The translations under genes and the position numbers were made by a program. The notes under the pieces are model-generated. The model worked only from the letters and a program-made list of their open reading frames with translations, searched no databases and was not told the origin of the DNA. This document shows positions 35,424-43,056 of a stretch of 64,000 bases of DNA, one piece after another. Position 1 is the first letter of the stretch. Every line of letters begins with the position of its first letter. The stretch spans positions 124,001 to 188,000 of the forward strand of contig NZ_JAWRCU010000001.1 in NCBI RefSeq assembly GCF_033542235.1. The letters run 5' to 3'. The stretch comes from JAWRCU01 sp033542235 (GTDB lineage Bacteria; Pseudomonadota; Alphaproteobacteria; Rhizobiales; Rhizobiaceae).

Positions 35424-35969
35424 TTACGCCGCCGAGCGCTGCCTCGTTTGAAAGCCCCACATCGTGGCGAGGTCGTCCAGGTCGGCGCGCAGGTTGTCGG
35501 CCATGGTGAGCCGTTCCCGTTTGTGTGGTGTCAGCTCGGGCAGAGCCTTTCCCTCCCCGCAGACAGCTTCGATGTTCTCAAAACCGCGTCGGCCGATGAG
35601 CTCGCGACAGCGCCTCAGCTCATGGATCGCGCGCAGTTTCGCAGCGACCGGATCACCGCGCGCGCCATCTACGCGGTCCCGGCTGTAGTCGACGCTCATG
35701 ATCTTGCCTCCTGCGCTCTCCCATATCTCGCGAAAGCGGTCGGCCGCCTGCTTCTGGGCGCGCCCGAGGAACTTGCGAGCATAGAGCGTTTCGATCGCGC
35801 TCTCCCTGACATTGATTGCCGCGACTACCGTGCGGGGAAAGGCCTTCTCGCCATCGAGATCAGGGCGCCAGTCAGGGTTTTCGATCCGGACCGATTGCAG
35901 CTTGGGCACCATGGCCCTTGCCCCTCCGGTTTTCGGCTGCTTGGCCTTGTCTTTCTTGCGCTTAGCCAT
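35424..35969 (-). CDS. Phage-like hypothetical protein (DUF6456-like helical region)
   Basis: 181 residues. A basic start (MAKRKKDKAKQPKTGG) is followed by a helical region with VRESAIETLYARKFLGRAQ, then RELIGRRGFENIEAVCGEGK. Proteins of this kind lie in small prophage regulatory modules of rhizobia. It is probably transcribed with the 36071-36337 gene from the operator-controlled promoter near 36350. Function unknown. Confidence 0.55.
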   Translation of the reverse strand: MAKRKKDKAKQPKTGGARAMVPKLQSVRIENPDWRPDLDGEKAFPRTVVAAINVRESAIETLYARKFLGRAQKQAADRFREIWESAGGKIMSVDYSRDRVDGARGDPVAAKLRAIHELRRCRELIGRRGFENIEAVCGEGKALPELTPHKRERLTMADNLRADLDDLATMWGFQTRQRSAA

Positions 35970-36070
35970 TGCTGAAAGGTCTCCGTTCCAAGATCTTCTT
36001 CTTGCTCAGGATCAGTGCCGCTAACACGGCACACACTCGCGCCCTGCGCGCGCCGAATGCACATCTCGCC

Positions 36071-36337
36071 TCACCCCAGGATCGACACATAGACCAGGCT
36101 GACCGGCTGCTTGTCGTCGAGGCCGCGGTCGGTGCGCAGGATGCTGAGGGGTGCGGGCATGAGCTTCGTGTAGACGCGGTAGCCGCTCGGTGTCGTACGG
36201 ACATCGAGCCCGCCCGTTGTCTGCATTGGCGGCGAGGCGGCTGCCGCGGTTCCGCTCCGCTGCGTGAGCGAAGGACAGATCGCACCCGCTGGGCGATGGT
36301 GAGGTGTCGGGGGATCATTACAGAATTCGCTTTGCAT
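36071..36337 (-). CDS. Small hypothetical protein behind operator-controlled promoter
   Basis: 88 residues from MQSEFCNDPPTPHHRPAGAI. A promoter with -35 TTGCTA and -10 TATAGA (17-base spacer) would start transcription almost at this ATG, so the message may be leaderless. A longer frame begins at 36397. No family is recognised. Divergent from the HTH gene. Confidence 0.45.
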   Translation of the reverse strand: MQSEFCNDPPTPHHRPAGAICPSLTQRSGTAAAASPPMQTTGGLDVRTTPSGYRVYTKLMPAPLSILRTDRGLDDKQPVSLVYVSILG

Positions 36338-36342
36338 TCGGC

Positions 36343-36420
36343 TTCTATAATGGGATTTTTCCGACTTAGCAATAGGAAACTTCCTAGTAGCCTGCACGCG
36401 AGGAAATTTCCTATTCTCGC
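36343..36420. promoter_or_regulatory. Divergent operator/promoter region of the HTH module
   Basis: Contains, toward the minus strand, -35 TTGCTA and -10 TATAGA, and two palindromes: TAGGAAA-CTTCCTA at 36373-36386 (one centre mismatch) and perfect AGGAAATTTCCT at 36401-36412. Bases 36350-36379 are an inverted near-copy of 37204-37235. Confidence 0.6.
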
Positions 36421-36423
36421 TCC

Positions 36424-36843
36424 ATGCTGACGCTGAAGGAAATCGTAGTGAAGCGGCTCGAAGAGCTGAACATGGGGCCGATCGCGGCTGCGAATGCCGG
36501 CGGTATCGAGCGCACCTTTATCCGCGATATCATCGAGGGGAAGAAACGGTCGGTGAGGTCCGACAAGCTCGAGGGTCTGGCCCGGGCATTGCACCTGGAT
36601 GCTGCTGCACTGGCCCGCAACGAGATGGTTCGTGTCGACGGCGACAAGTGGGGACAGCTGACCGATGAACGGCCGCCGCCGAAGCGCGCGGCTACTACCA
36701 CGGTGGCCGCACGCATTGGCGAACTGTTCGCCAGCCTTCTGCAGTCGGATGAGGACACCCAGATCCGGGCAATCAAGGTTCTTGAGGAAATTGTCCCCCG
36801 CCGTCAGCGGTCCGGAGTTACGAAGACGAAAGCGCATTCGTGA
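36424..36843 (+). CDS. HTH (XRE-type) transcriptional regulator, phage-repressor-like
   Basis: 139 residues. The N-terminal 55 residues (LKEIVVKRLEELNMGPIAAA, then IERTFIRDIIEGKKRSVRSDKLEGLARALHLD) form a Cro/CI-type helix-turn-helix. The linker is basic and proline-rich, and the C-terminal helix (AARIGELFASLLQSDEDTQI) probably dimerises. A perfect palindrome lies 12 bases before its ATG, implying autoregulation. It probably controls the three small transcription units around it. It converges with the 36804-37016 gene, overlapping by 40 bases. Confidence 0.75.
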   Translation: MLTLKEIVVKRLEELNMGPIAAANAGGIERTFIRDIIEGKKRSVRSDKLEGLARALHLDAAALARNEMVRVDGDKWGQLTDERPPPKRAATTTVAARIGELFASLLQSDEDTQIRAIKVLEEIVPRRQRSGVTKTKAHS

Positions 36844-37016
36844 TCGACGCGGACCTTGAAGGTCATCCCGTGAAGGGATGTCATCGCGTGCCCGATGGCC
36901 TCTGCATTTTCCTGTACCTTTCTGACCAGCGCTAGCTTCGGCGCGTCCCATGTCATCGACCGAAGCTGCTCCATCGCAGCCTCGTTTTTCGTCCTCGGCC
37001 TGGTTCTGATAGCCAT
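36804..37016 (-). CDS. Small hypothetical protein
   Basis: 70 residues from MAIRTRPRTKNEAAMEQLRS, after GAGACAGGG. The C-terminus GMTFKVRVDHECAFVFVTP suggests a small beta-rich domain. Upstream, the 20-bp operator at 37055 lies over its likely promoter. Its 3' end overlaps that of the HTH gene on the opposite strand. Confidence 0.5.
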   Translation of the reverse strand: MAIRTRPRTKNEAAMEQLRSMTWDAPKLALVRKVQENAEAIGHAMTSLHGMTFKVRVDHECAFVFVTPDR

Positions 37017-37054
37017 CCCTCGGCCCTGTCTCCTTGGCGTCAATGCTTAACGTG

Positions 37055-37074
37055 AATAGGAACTTATTCCTATT
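37055..37074. promoter_or_regulatory. Operator palindrome of the HTH module
   Basis: The half-site AATAGGAA and its exact complement TTCCTATT are separated by CTTA. The TAGGAA core matches the other operator sites of the module. It lies about 40 bases before the gene starting at 37016. Confidence 0.55.
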
Positions 37075-37194
37075 GGCACGTCAACCATGATGTTGCTGCG
37101 GCTATTCGGCGCCGCAATCACTGCTGACATGTTCCAGTAATTTCGTAGCCCGATGTAACCCCACTTCTGCGGCCTTCCCTTCGCCGAGAGTGAG

Positions 37195-37241
37195 ATATTT
37201 CCTATTTCCTACTTGCTAAGTCGGAAATTTCCCATACACTC
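37195..37241 (+). promoter_or_regulatory. Promoter/operator of the right-hand gene
   Basis: A -35 TTGCTA at 37213 and -10 TACACT at 37235 have a 16-base spacer that contains GGAAATTTCC (37223-37232). Two TTTCCTA direct repeats lie just before. TTGCTAAGTCGG at 37213-37224 is the exact complement of 36361-36372. Confidence 0.55.
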
Positions 37242-37281
37242 GTTCCGTCGCTGAGCCAAGAGGCCTCGGCAAGGCGACACG

Positions 37282-37725
37282 ATGGGAACGGCAATGCCTC
37301 GATGCACCGACCGCAACTTCCTCCTCCTTGCTCAAGCTCAGAACCGTGCCCTATGGAGAGATATCCGGAGGTACGACTATCCGGCCGGCTACATCGCCTC
37401 GCTTGAAAGCAATGCCGACCGCCAGCAGGCTCGGTATCTGCACCTGCGTCGCGCACGGCTCGTTGAGCGCATCAACGAGGCGATTGCCCTCCCCGCTTCC
37501 TTCTTTCGATCCGTCTATTTTCGCTCGCTGTCAGGCCAATGCGTCGTCGCGGCCGACGAGGCCGTCGAGGAAATCCGCCGGGCACTTCGCCGTGAGCGCG
37601 GCCGCGTACGTTCACGTCATTGGTCCGCACGTCCCGAGCGCTTGGCCGAACTCGCCGAAGCCATGACCTACGCACGCTATTTCCGCCGCTACGCTAAGCG
37701 TGTGTGGCTCAGCGAAGCTGCCTGA
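37282..37725 (+). CDS. Hypothetical arginine-rich helical protein
   Basis: 147 residues, MGTAMPRCTDRNFLLLAQAQ..., mostly helical with about 20 arginines (RRALRRERGRVRSRHWSARP). The composition fits a nucleic-acid-binding or phage-module protein. AAGG is 8 bases before the start. Its promoter carries the same operator as the HTH gene. Confidence 0.5.
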   Translation: MGTAMPRCTDRNFLLLAQAQNRALWRDIRRYDYPAGYIASLESNADRQQARYLHLRRARLVERINEAIALPASFFRSVYFRSLSGQCVVAADEAVEEIRRALRRERGRVRSRHWSARPERLAELAEAMTYARYFRRYAKRVWLSEAA

Positions 37726-37752
37726 CACGAACCCGCCGCGAAAGGATCCATT

Positions 37753-37971
37753 ATGAAGCCGGAAAGCACGCCCGTAATCGACGAGACGCTTCATATAGCG
37801 CACGCCGTCGCTGCGCTCGGCGACCGCATTGCCATGGATAGCGAGCGCTTTGCTTGCCAATGCCGCGCTCCGTCCAGCACTCAGGCGAACGCTGCGCCGA
37901 CGCCCGCCTCCGTCTTGTGCGGGGGTGCCGCGGCGAAGGCAACCCTCCCGAAGGATTGTTCCGCCAAGTGA
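37753..37971 (+). CDS. Small hypothetical protein
   Basis: 72 residues from MKPESTPVIDETLHIAHAVA, with AAAGGA 7 bases upstream. It follows the previous gene by 27 bases and is probably in the same unit. The second half is low-complexity (AAPTPASVLCGGAAAKATLP). Function unknown. Confidence 0.45.
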   Translation: MKPESTPVIDETLHIAHAVAALGDRIAMDSERFACQCRAPSSTQANAAPTPASVLCGGAAAKATLPKDCSAK

Positions 37972-38049
37972 GGCGGTCGCGGAATGAAACATCATGATCT
38001 GCAAAAACGTCTGTTGCCAAAATCTTGCGAAGCATTGAAAAACGCAGCC

Positions 38050-38135
38050 GTGCGGACGTGGCGGAACCGGTAGACGCAAGGGACTTAAAATCCCTCGGGC
38101 TTTGCCCGTGCGGGTTCGATCCCCGCCGTCCGCAC
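38050..38135 (+). tRNA. tRNA-Leu (TAA)
   Basis: 86 bases. The acceptor arm GCGGACG pairs with CGTCCGC and a CCA end is encoded. A class II variable arm is present, and the anticodon loop is CTTAAAA with anticodon TAA. The T-arm GGTTCGATCC is standard. tRNA-Leu genes often serve as integration sites, and the phage-like module lies just upstream. Confidence 0.95.
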
Positions 38136-38204
38136 CACCCTTCGCTCGTCGAGCTTCGGGTAGCAGGCGCCAGAATCCGCTGTCTACGCCAAGCGCCCAC
38201 GGAA

Positions 38205-38230
38205 AAGAGGGCCCGATGTCGAGCCCTCTT
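38205..38230 (-). terminator. Intrinsic terminator of the outer membrane protein gene
   Basis: On the minus strand GCCCTCTT closes an 8-bp stem with AAGAGGGC and is followed by more T residues. It lies about 25 bases after the stop codon at 38254. Confidence 0.55.
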
Positions 38231-38253
38231 CAAAAAAGCCTGACGATGAAACG

Positions 38254-38955
38254 TCAGAACTTGTAGCTGATCTTTGCCGACACCGTATTTATCTTGGTGT
38301 CGATGCTCTGCCCGGGAATGGTGATCGTCCCATCGGTCGCTCCGCCGAAATCCACGTTGCCGAAATCATAGTAGCGGTAACGGACGCCTAGGATGAGGTT
38401 GTCGGTGAACGCGTAGTCTACGCCAGCGCCAGCCGTCCAGCCGGTTGCCGTCTTATCTTGATCGGCCGAGAGAAAGTCACCGGGAGTAGATACCGATTCG
38501 CTGTGCTTCACGCCGCCAAAGGCGAAGCCTCCAGTCCCGTAAATGAGCCAGCGGTCGAGCGCCCAGCCAAGCTCGCCGTTTACCGAGCCGAACCAGTTGA
38601 CCTTCGTCTGGGTGTTCACAGTGGCGCCAAGGGTGCTGAATGATTCCGAGCCATCGATGCCGGCTCCATTGATCTCCGCCTCGGCGCCTACGGTCAGCTG
38701 CTGGAACTGCCAACGAGCAGCGATATGGCCGCCGCCATATGCCCCGCTGAGATCATTGCTCGTGTCTACGCCGAGCGCCGAGAAGTCGACATTGCCCCAG
38801 CCTCCGCCAGCCTGGACACCAAAGTAGTAGCCTGTCCAGGTGAACACGGGCGGTGGCGGCGCTTCAGCGATCACATCGGCCGCGAAGGCGTGGCCCGGCA
38901 CGCCGAAAAGAGCGAGAGTGGCGAGGGCGGTGGCAACAGACAGCGACTTCATCAT
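38254..38955 (-). CDS. Outer membrane beta-barrel protein (Omp25/31-like)
   Basis: About 233 residues. The signal peptide MMKSLSVATALATLALFGVP is followed by AADVIAEAPPPPVFTWTGYYFGVQAGGG, the rhizobial porin-like barrel start. Alternating polar/hydrophobic strands continue to a terminal KISYKF, the typical C-terminal aromatic of barrels. It is exported and inserted in the outer membrane, probably with structural roles. ATGs at 38955 and 38952 both follow an AAGGA. Confidence 0.85.
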   Translation of the reverse strand: MMKSLSVATALATLALFGVPGHAFAADVIAEAPPPPVFTWTGYYFGVQAGGGWGNVDFSALGVDTSNDLSGAYGGGHIAARWQFQQLTVGAEAEINGAGIDGSESFSTLGATVNTQTKVNWFGSVNGELGWALDRWLIYGTGGFAFGGVKHSESVSTPGDFLSADQDKTATGWTAGAGVDYAFTDNLILGVRYRYYDFGNVDFGGATDGTITIPGQSIDTKINTVSAKISYKF

Positions 38956-39237
38956 GAAGTGTTCCTTAAGTCTGCCCCGCCAAGAACAACCTACCACCGT
39001 TTTCGCGAACGGACAGATGAAACCAAAGCGCTGTCTACGAATACCATCGCTTAGTTGCAGAATCACAACACGCTCCGAAGAGAGCCGGATAGTACTCGCT
39101 AAAATTGTTGAGGGTCGATCTTTTCAATTTTTCGTGAAGTCATAAGCTTCAGCTTCAGGTTGCAGCGACGGCTTATGTGAGGAGAGGTCCCGGCCAAGCT
39201 CAAGCTAGAAAAGCCTGCGTCGGCGAAACCCTCTATG

Positions 39238-39299
39238 ACAGCCAATCTCCCCCGTTGTGGGGGAGATGTCCGGCAGGACAGAGGGGGGCGCTGTCCCGC
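39238..39299 (+). repeat. Rhizobial intergenic palindromic repeat
   Basis: ATCTCCCCC and GGGGGAGAT form a 9-bp stem with a 5-base loop at 39245-39267. The strings TGTCCGGCAGGACAGAGGGGG follow. This form is widespread between genes in rhizobia (RIME-like). Confidence 0.6.
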
Positions 39300-39489
39300 C
39301 GACCTATCCGCGACAAACTCGGCTTTTCCCTCTCGTACCCACTTACCCGCCCGGGATGGCAATCCTGGCGAGCCGCTTGGCCTGGAACTTCGCCTCTTCC
39401 GATCTCGACCACCGCCTTCACAGATCGGAGCCATTGCCGGTCGAAAGCCTGCACGTTATCAGACGCGAATCGTTTCAGTGGAGCGCCCG

Positions 39490-40224
39490 ATGGCCGAAAT
39501 TGTAACAGCCGCCATGCTGGTCATCGGCGACGAGATCCTCTCAGGCCGGACCAAGGACCGCAATGCCGGCCATCTCGCCGAGATCATGACGGCGACCGGC
39601 ATCGACCTCAGGGAGGTGCGGATCGTGCCTGATGACGAGGCCGAGATCGTCGCTGCCGTGAATGCGCTGAGATCCCGCTACGACTACGTTTTCACCAGCG
39701 GCGGAATAGGTCCCACCCACGACGACATCACCGCCGACGCGATCGCCAAAGCGTTCGGCGTGCCCTGCGAGTACGACGCCAGGGCAATGGCGCTGCTTGA
39801 AGAGAGCTATGCCAAGCGCGCGATGGAGTTCACCGACGCACGCAAGCGGATGGCGCGCATGCCGCGTGGTGCCGACCACATCGACAATCCCGTTTCGACC
39901 GCGCCAGGCTTTCGCATCGGCAACGTCCACGTGATGGCCGGCGTGCCGTCGATCTTCCAGGCAATGCTCGACAATGTGGTGCCGACGCTGAGGACCGGCA
40001 CAAAGCTCCTCTCGGCCACGGTCCAGTGTCTGTTCGGCGAAGGTGTGATCGGCGGTCCCCTCGCCGAGATTCAGAAGGCGCACCCCGACACCATCATTGG
40101 CTCCTACCCTAAATACCTGGACGGCGGCTTCTCCACGGATATCGTCGTGCGCGCCCGAACACCCGAGGCGCTGGAAAGTGGCCGCGCCGCGGTCGAGGCG
40201 ATGGTGGCTGGCTTACCGAAGTGA
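39490..40224 (+). CDS. CinA-type competence/damage-inducible protein (MoaB/Mog fold)
   Basis: 244 residues from MAEIVTAAMLVIGDEILSGR. The MoCF-binding-like core shows VFTSGGIGPTHDDITADAIA, the motif of the CinA N-terminal domain. It lacks the C-terminal deamidase domain found in longer CinA proteins. Proposed roles are pyridine nucleotide recycling (ADP-ribose pyrophosphatase), unproven here. GGAG lies 8 bases upstream of ATG 39490. An extension to 39235 is not supported. Confidence 0.8.
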   Translation: MAEIVTAAMLVIGDEILSGRTKDRNAGHLAEIMTATGIDLREVRIVPDDEAEIVAAVNALRSRYDYVFTSGGIGPTHDDITADAIAKAFGVPCEYDARAMALLEESYAKRAMEFTDARKRMARMPRGADHIDNPVSTAPGFRIGNVHVMAGVPSIFQAMLDNVVPTLRTGTKLLSATVQCLFGEGVIGGPLAEIQKAHPDTIIGSYPKYLDGGFSTDIVVRARTPEALESGRAAVEAMVAGLPK

Positions 40225-40266
40225 GCGGCGAATAGACCTTGAACAATTCCGCGTGATCGGCTTTCC

Positions 40267-40292
40267 GGAACCCCGCCAGCCTTTCGCTCGTT
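40267..40292 (+). promoter_or_regulatory. EcfG-type general stress promoter
   Basis: On the plus strand: GGAAC, a 17-base spacer, then CGTT, 49 bases before the start of the universal stress protein at 40342. Confidence 0.6.
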
Positions 40293-40341
40293 GCTTTGCG
40301 TGCTTATCTCTTAGGTTGTAGGCAACGGTGTGGAGGCTCTC

Positions 40342-41166
40342 ATGAGCTACAAGACCATAGTCGCCATCATTCAGACCCCGAAAGATAGCGAGCGCCTGCT
40401 CCACGCAGTCATGCCGCTCGCGGCGCGGCTCGGCAGCCACGTCGTTGGCGTTCATGCGGAGGCGCTGCCAATGCCGATGACAACCGGCATGGGCTTTCCG
40501 GACGCTGATTTCATCACCACCGCATCGGAACTCAACCGCAAGCGAGCCGCTGAGCTCGAGTCGCATTTCTCTGCCCAATGCGCGGATTCGGCCGTTGCTT
40601 CGGAATGGCGTGCGGTCGAGAGCTTTTCCGGCGACAGCGCGGTCGCAGCCCGTGCCGCAGCGAGGACTGCCGATGTGGTGGTTGCCTCGGAAGCCGATCC
40701 GAAGGAGACGACGCATTCCGCGGATCTCGACGCCTTGCTCTACGACACCGGCCGGCCAGTGCTTCTCGTTCCCCTGGCCGGCATGAATGCAGGTCCTTTC
40801 GGCAAGGTGCTGGTTGCGTGGAACGGCACGCGCGAGGCCGCCCGCGCGGCTTTCGACGCGTTGCCTTTCATCATGGAGGCCGACGAGACCATCGTTGTGA
40901 CGGTGGATGCCGACGACGAGTTGTCGAGCTCCGCCAGCCAGCTTGCTGCGGCGCTGGCGCGTCACGGCGCCCACGTGTCGGTAAGCGCACTGAAAGCCAG
41001 CGGCCGCTCCGTGGCCGATGTGATCGCCGGCCAGGTGGCTATTTCCGGCGCAGATCTGCTGGTCATGGGCGCATACGGGCATTCGCGGCTGCGCGAATTC
41101 CTGTTCGGCGGTGTGACCCGCTCGGTACTGGAACGAATGCCGGTCGCGACCTTCATGTCGCGCTAA
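40342..41166 (+). CDS. Universal stress protein (tandem UspA domains)
   Basis: 274 residues from MSYKTIVAIIQTPKDSERLL, with GGAGG 7 bases upstream. The C-terminal UspA domain ends GAYGHSRLREFLFGGVTRSVLER, the ATP-binding G-x2-G-x(9)-G-type segment. The first domain is more divergent. It probably binds ATP or AMP and aids survival in stress. The EcfG promoter implies control by the general stress response, unlike the three copies in the 49-58 kb island. Confidence 0.85.
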   Translation: MSYKTIVAIIQTPKDSERLLHAVMPLAARLGSHVVGVHAEALPMPMTTGMGFPDADFITTASELNRKRAAELESHFSAQCADSAVASEWRAVESFSGDSAVAARAAARTADVVVASEADPKETTHSADLDALLYDTGRPVLLVPLAGMNAGPFGKVLVAWNGTREAARAAFDALPFIMEADETIVVTVDADDELSSSASQLAAALARHGAHVSVSALKASGRSVADVIAGQVAISGADLLVMGAYGHSRLREFLFGGVTRSVLERMPVATFMSR

Positions 41167-41288
41167 CCCGTTTTCGGCATCTGACAGCTTCGCGCCGGCC
41201 GGCGGGCTTGCGTGAGGCCGCGATTTCCGGCTAATTCCGCGCGCATTCCCTCTAGCAGATCGCGCCTGGGGCGCGACCGGAGTGCGCG

Positions 41289-41786
41289 ATGTCCTTGCCA
41301 GAGAAAGCTTTTCCCGTTTCGTGGGACCAGTTCCATCGCGACGCACGTGCGCTCGCTTGGCGCCTAGCCGGCTCGAGGAACGAATGGCGGGCCATTGTCT
41401 GCATCACGCGTGGCGGGCTGGTGCCGGCCGCCATCATTGCCCGCGAGCTTGGTGTCAGGGTAATCGAGACCGTGGCAGTCGCCTCCTATCACGACTACGC
41501 CAGCCAGGGTGAGCTGAAGGTACTGAAGGAAGTGGCACCATCGCTGGCCGAGAATGACGGCGAAGGCATCCTCATCGTCGATGACCTTACGGATACCGGC
41601 AAGACGGCAGCAATCGTCAGGGCGATGCTGCCGAAGGCGCATTTCGCGACCGTATATGCCAAACCGAAAGGCCGGCCCCTCGTCGATACTTTCGTCACCG
41701 AAGTATCTCAGGATACCTGGATCTACTTCCCTTGGGACATGGGCTTCACCTATCAGAAACCCATCGCCGACGATCACAAGGGCTGA
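41289..41786 (+). CDS. gpt: Xanthine(-guanine) phosphoribosyltransferase
   Basis: 165 residues. The PRPP loop GILIVDDLTDTGKTA (residues about 92-106) and the N-terminal CITRGGLVPAAIIARELGV segment are those of XGPRT. The enzyme salvages xanthine and guanine by transfer of phosphoribose from PRPP. Length is normal. It stands alone between a stress protein and a NUDIX hydrolase. Confidence 0.85.
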   Translation: MSLPEKAFPVSWDQFHRDARALAWRLAGSRNEWRAIVCITRGGLVPAAIIARELGVRVIETVAVASYHDYASQGELKVLKEVAPSLAENDGEGILIVDDLTDTGKTAAIVRAMLPKAHFATVYAKPKGRPLVDTFVTEVSQDTWIYFPWDMGFTYQKPIADDHKG

Positions 41787-41916
41787 ACATCAGCGGCCGA
41801 AAACGGGGATCGCCGCTTCTTCTACCTTGGCGCTTTCAGCGAATCATCCATATAGGACATAACTAGCGAGGGCAGCCAACGCTTCAGGGACACTCGCAAA
41901 CCAGCTGAAATCGGTC

Positions 41917-42396
41917 ATGGACATCACCGCTGGCCATATCCTGGAAAGAGTTCGTGCTGGGTTCGGCGGTGGACCCTGCCGGTTGCAGGTGGCTGCCCTC
42001 CCCTGGCGCAGTTCCAAGGACGGCATGAAGGTGATGCTCGTCACAAGCCGTGACACCGGGCGCTGGCTGCTTCCGAAAGGCTGGCCCGCTCCTGGCGAGG
42101 ACCTGTTCGAGGCGGCCGCACGCGAGGCCCGTGAAGAAGCGGGCCTGAAGGGCTCCATCTCCAAAAAGGAGGCGGGCCGCTATTTCTACGTGAAGTCGGT
42201 CGCAGGCGGCGCCGATATACGCTGCGAAGTGCTTGTCTATCCGCTCGAGGTCGACCGCGTCGCCAGCAAGTGGAAAGAAAAGGGCGAACGCAAGCGCAAG
42301 TGGCTGAGCCCCGCCAAGGCTGCGGAAATGGTCTCGGAAACGGAGGTCCGCAAGCTGATCCTCTCTTTCGCGGCCGATCTGCGTCAGGCCGCCTGA
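41917..42396 (+). CDS. NUDIX hydrolase
   Basis: 159 residues. An intact Nudix box is visible: GWPAPGE, seven residues, then REAREEAGL. The neighbouring LVTSRDTGRWLLPKG is the usual strand before it. The enzyme hydrolyses a nucleoside diphosphate linked to another moiety, and the exact substrate is unknown. The family is close to the diadenosine/phosphoinositol polyphosphate types. Confidence 0.85.
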   Translation: MDITAGHILERVRAGFGGGPCRLQVAALPWRSSKDGMKVMLVTSRDTGRWLLPKGWPAPGEDLFEAAAREAREEAGLKGSISKKEAGRYFYVKSVAGGADIRCEVLVYPLEVDRVASKWKEKGERKRKWLSPAKAAEMVSETEVRKLILSFAADLRQAA

Positions 42397-42700
42397 TATC
42401 CAACGCACTGTGGGCAGCAAGGCCCTAGGGAAGATGCTTCCTGCCCCGCCGTCCGACTCACCTGTTGCCCTATTCCCCCACTGCTCTGCTGCCCTACCTC
42501 CGTCCCCACAATCCACAATCCTGACGCACAAGATGTTGGGGTCATAATCCCTTCAAAAAACGAATCCTTGACGGAGAAAAACGAGTCGCTTCTTATGATC
42601 GGCGTGCTCGCGTTTTGGGCACGGTCGGCGGCTCCAAACGTCGGCGTTACATTCCCGTTTTTCCAGCGTTTTGGTCGGTTGCAGCCCTTTTCGAGGGGCT

Positions 42701-42720
42701 CTCCGCGTGCGGAGCTTTTT
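42701..42720 (+). terminator. Intrinsic terminator
   Basis: CTCCGC and GCGGAG form a 6-bp stem with a GT loop and are followed by CTTTTT. It lies upstream of the nrdJ promoter elements and probably ends transcription from the NUDIX gene. Confidence 0.5.
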
Positions 42721-42775
42721 GCCCACGACAAGGGGGCAAAATCTCTCGAAAAATAGCTGGAAAAAAAGTGTTATT

Positions 42776-42791
42776 AACCTATATTTAGTGT
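42776..42791. promoter_or_regulatory. NrdR box 1
   Basis: Matches 13 of 16 bases of the palindrome ACACTATATATAGTGT. The centre of box 2 lies 32 bases away, about three DNA turns, the spacing known for NrdR pairs. Confidence 0.6.
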
Positions 42792-42807
42792 TTCGGACCG
42801 ACCATAA

Positions 42808-42823
42808 ACACTAAATACTGTGA
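42808..42823. promoter_or_regulatory. NrdR box 2
   Basis: Matches 12 of 16 bases of the NrdR palindrome. Paired with box 1 at 32 bases, it should let the ATP/dATP-sensing repressor NrdR control nrdJ. Confidence 0.55.
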
Positions 42824-43056
42824 GCGCCCTCAAAGCGAGGGAATCACGAGAAAAGTCGGGACAGGGGGCCGGCGGAATGCCGGAATCGCGCGGAGGCGCT
42901 GCTCTCTTGAGGAGAGAGGCGGACCGCGGATGAAGGCAGAGCCGTCGAGCTGAGCGCCGGCCGTTTTTGGGTCGGAAAATTTGGGGACGCGCCCTTGCAG
43001 GAATCGACGAGGAATTCCTGTGGAAAGGCGCTATATGTAGGGACCGGATTAAGACG

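Larger units (their letters stand above)
42397..43056. other. Intergenic region upstream of nrdJ
   Basis: About 660 bases. It holds an intrinsic terminator (42701-42720) and two NrdR-like boxes (42776 and 42808), then the leader of nrdJ. No cobalamin-riboswitch core was recognised between the boxes and the gene. Confidence 0.4.

Noticed and set aside
38205..38230. Hairpin as a terminator of tRNA-Leu
   Set aside because: On the plus strand it is followed by A residues, not T. On the minus strand it has T residues and fits the outer membrane protein gene.
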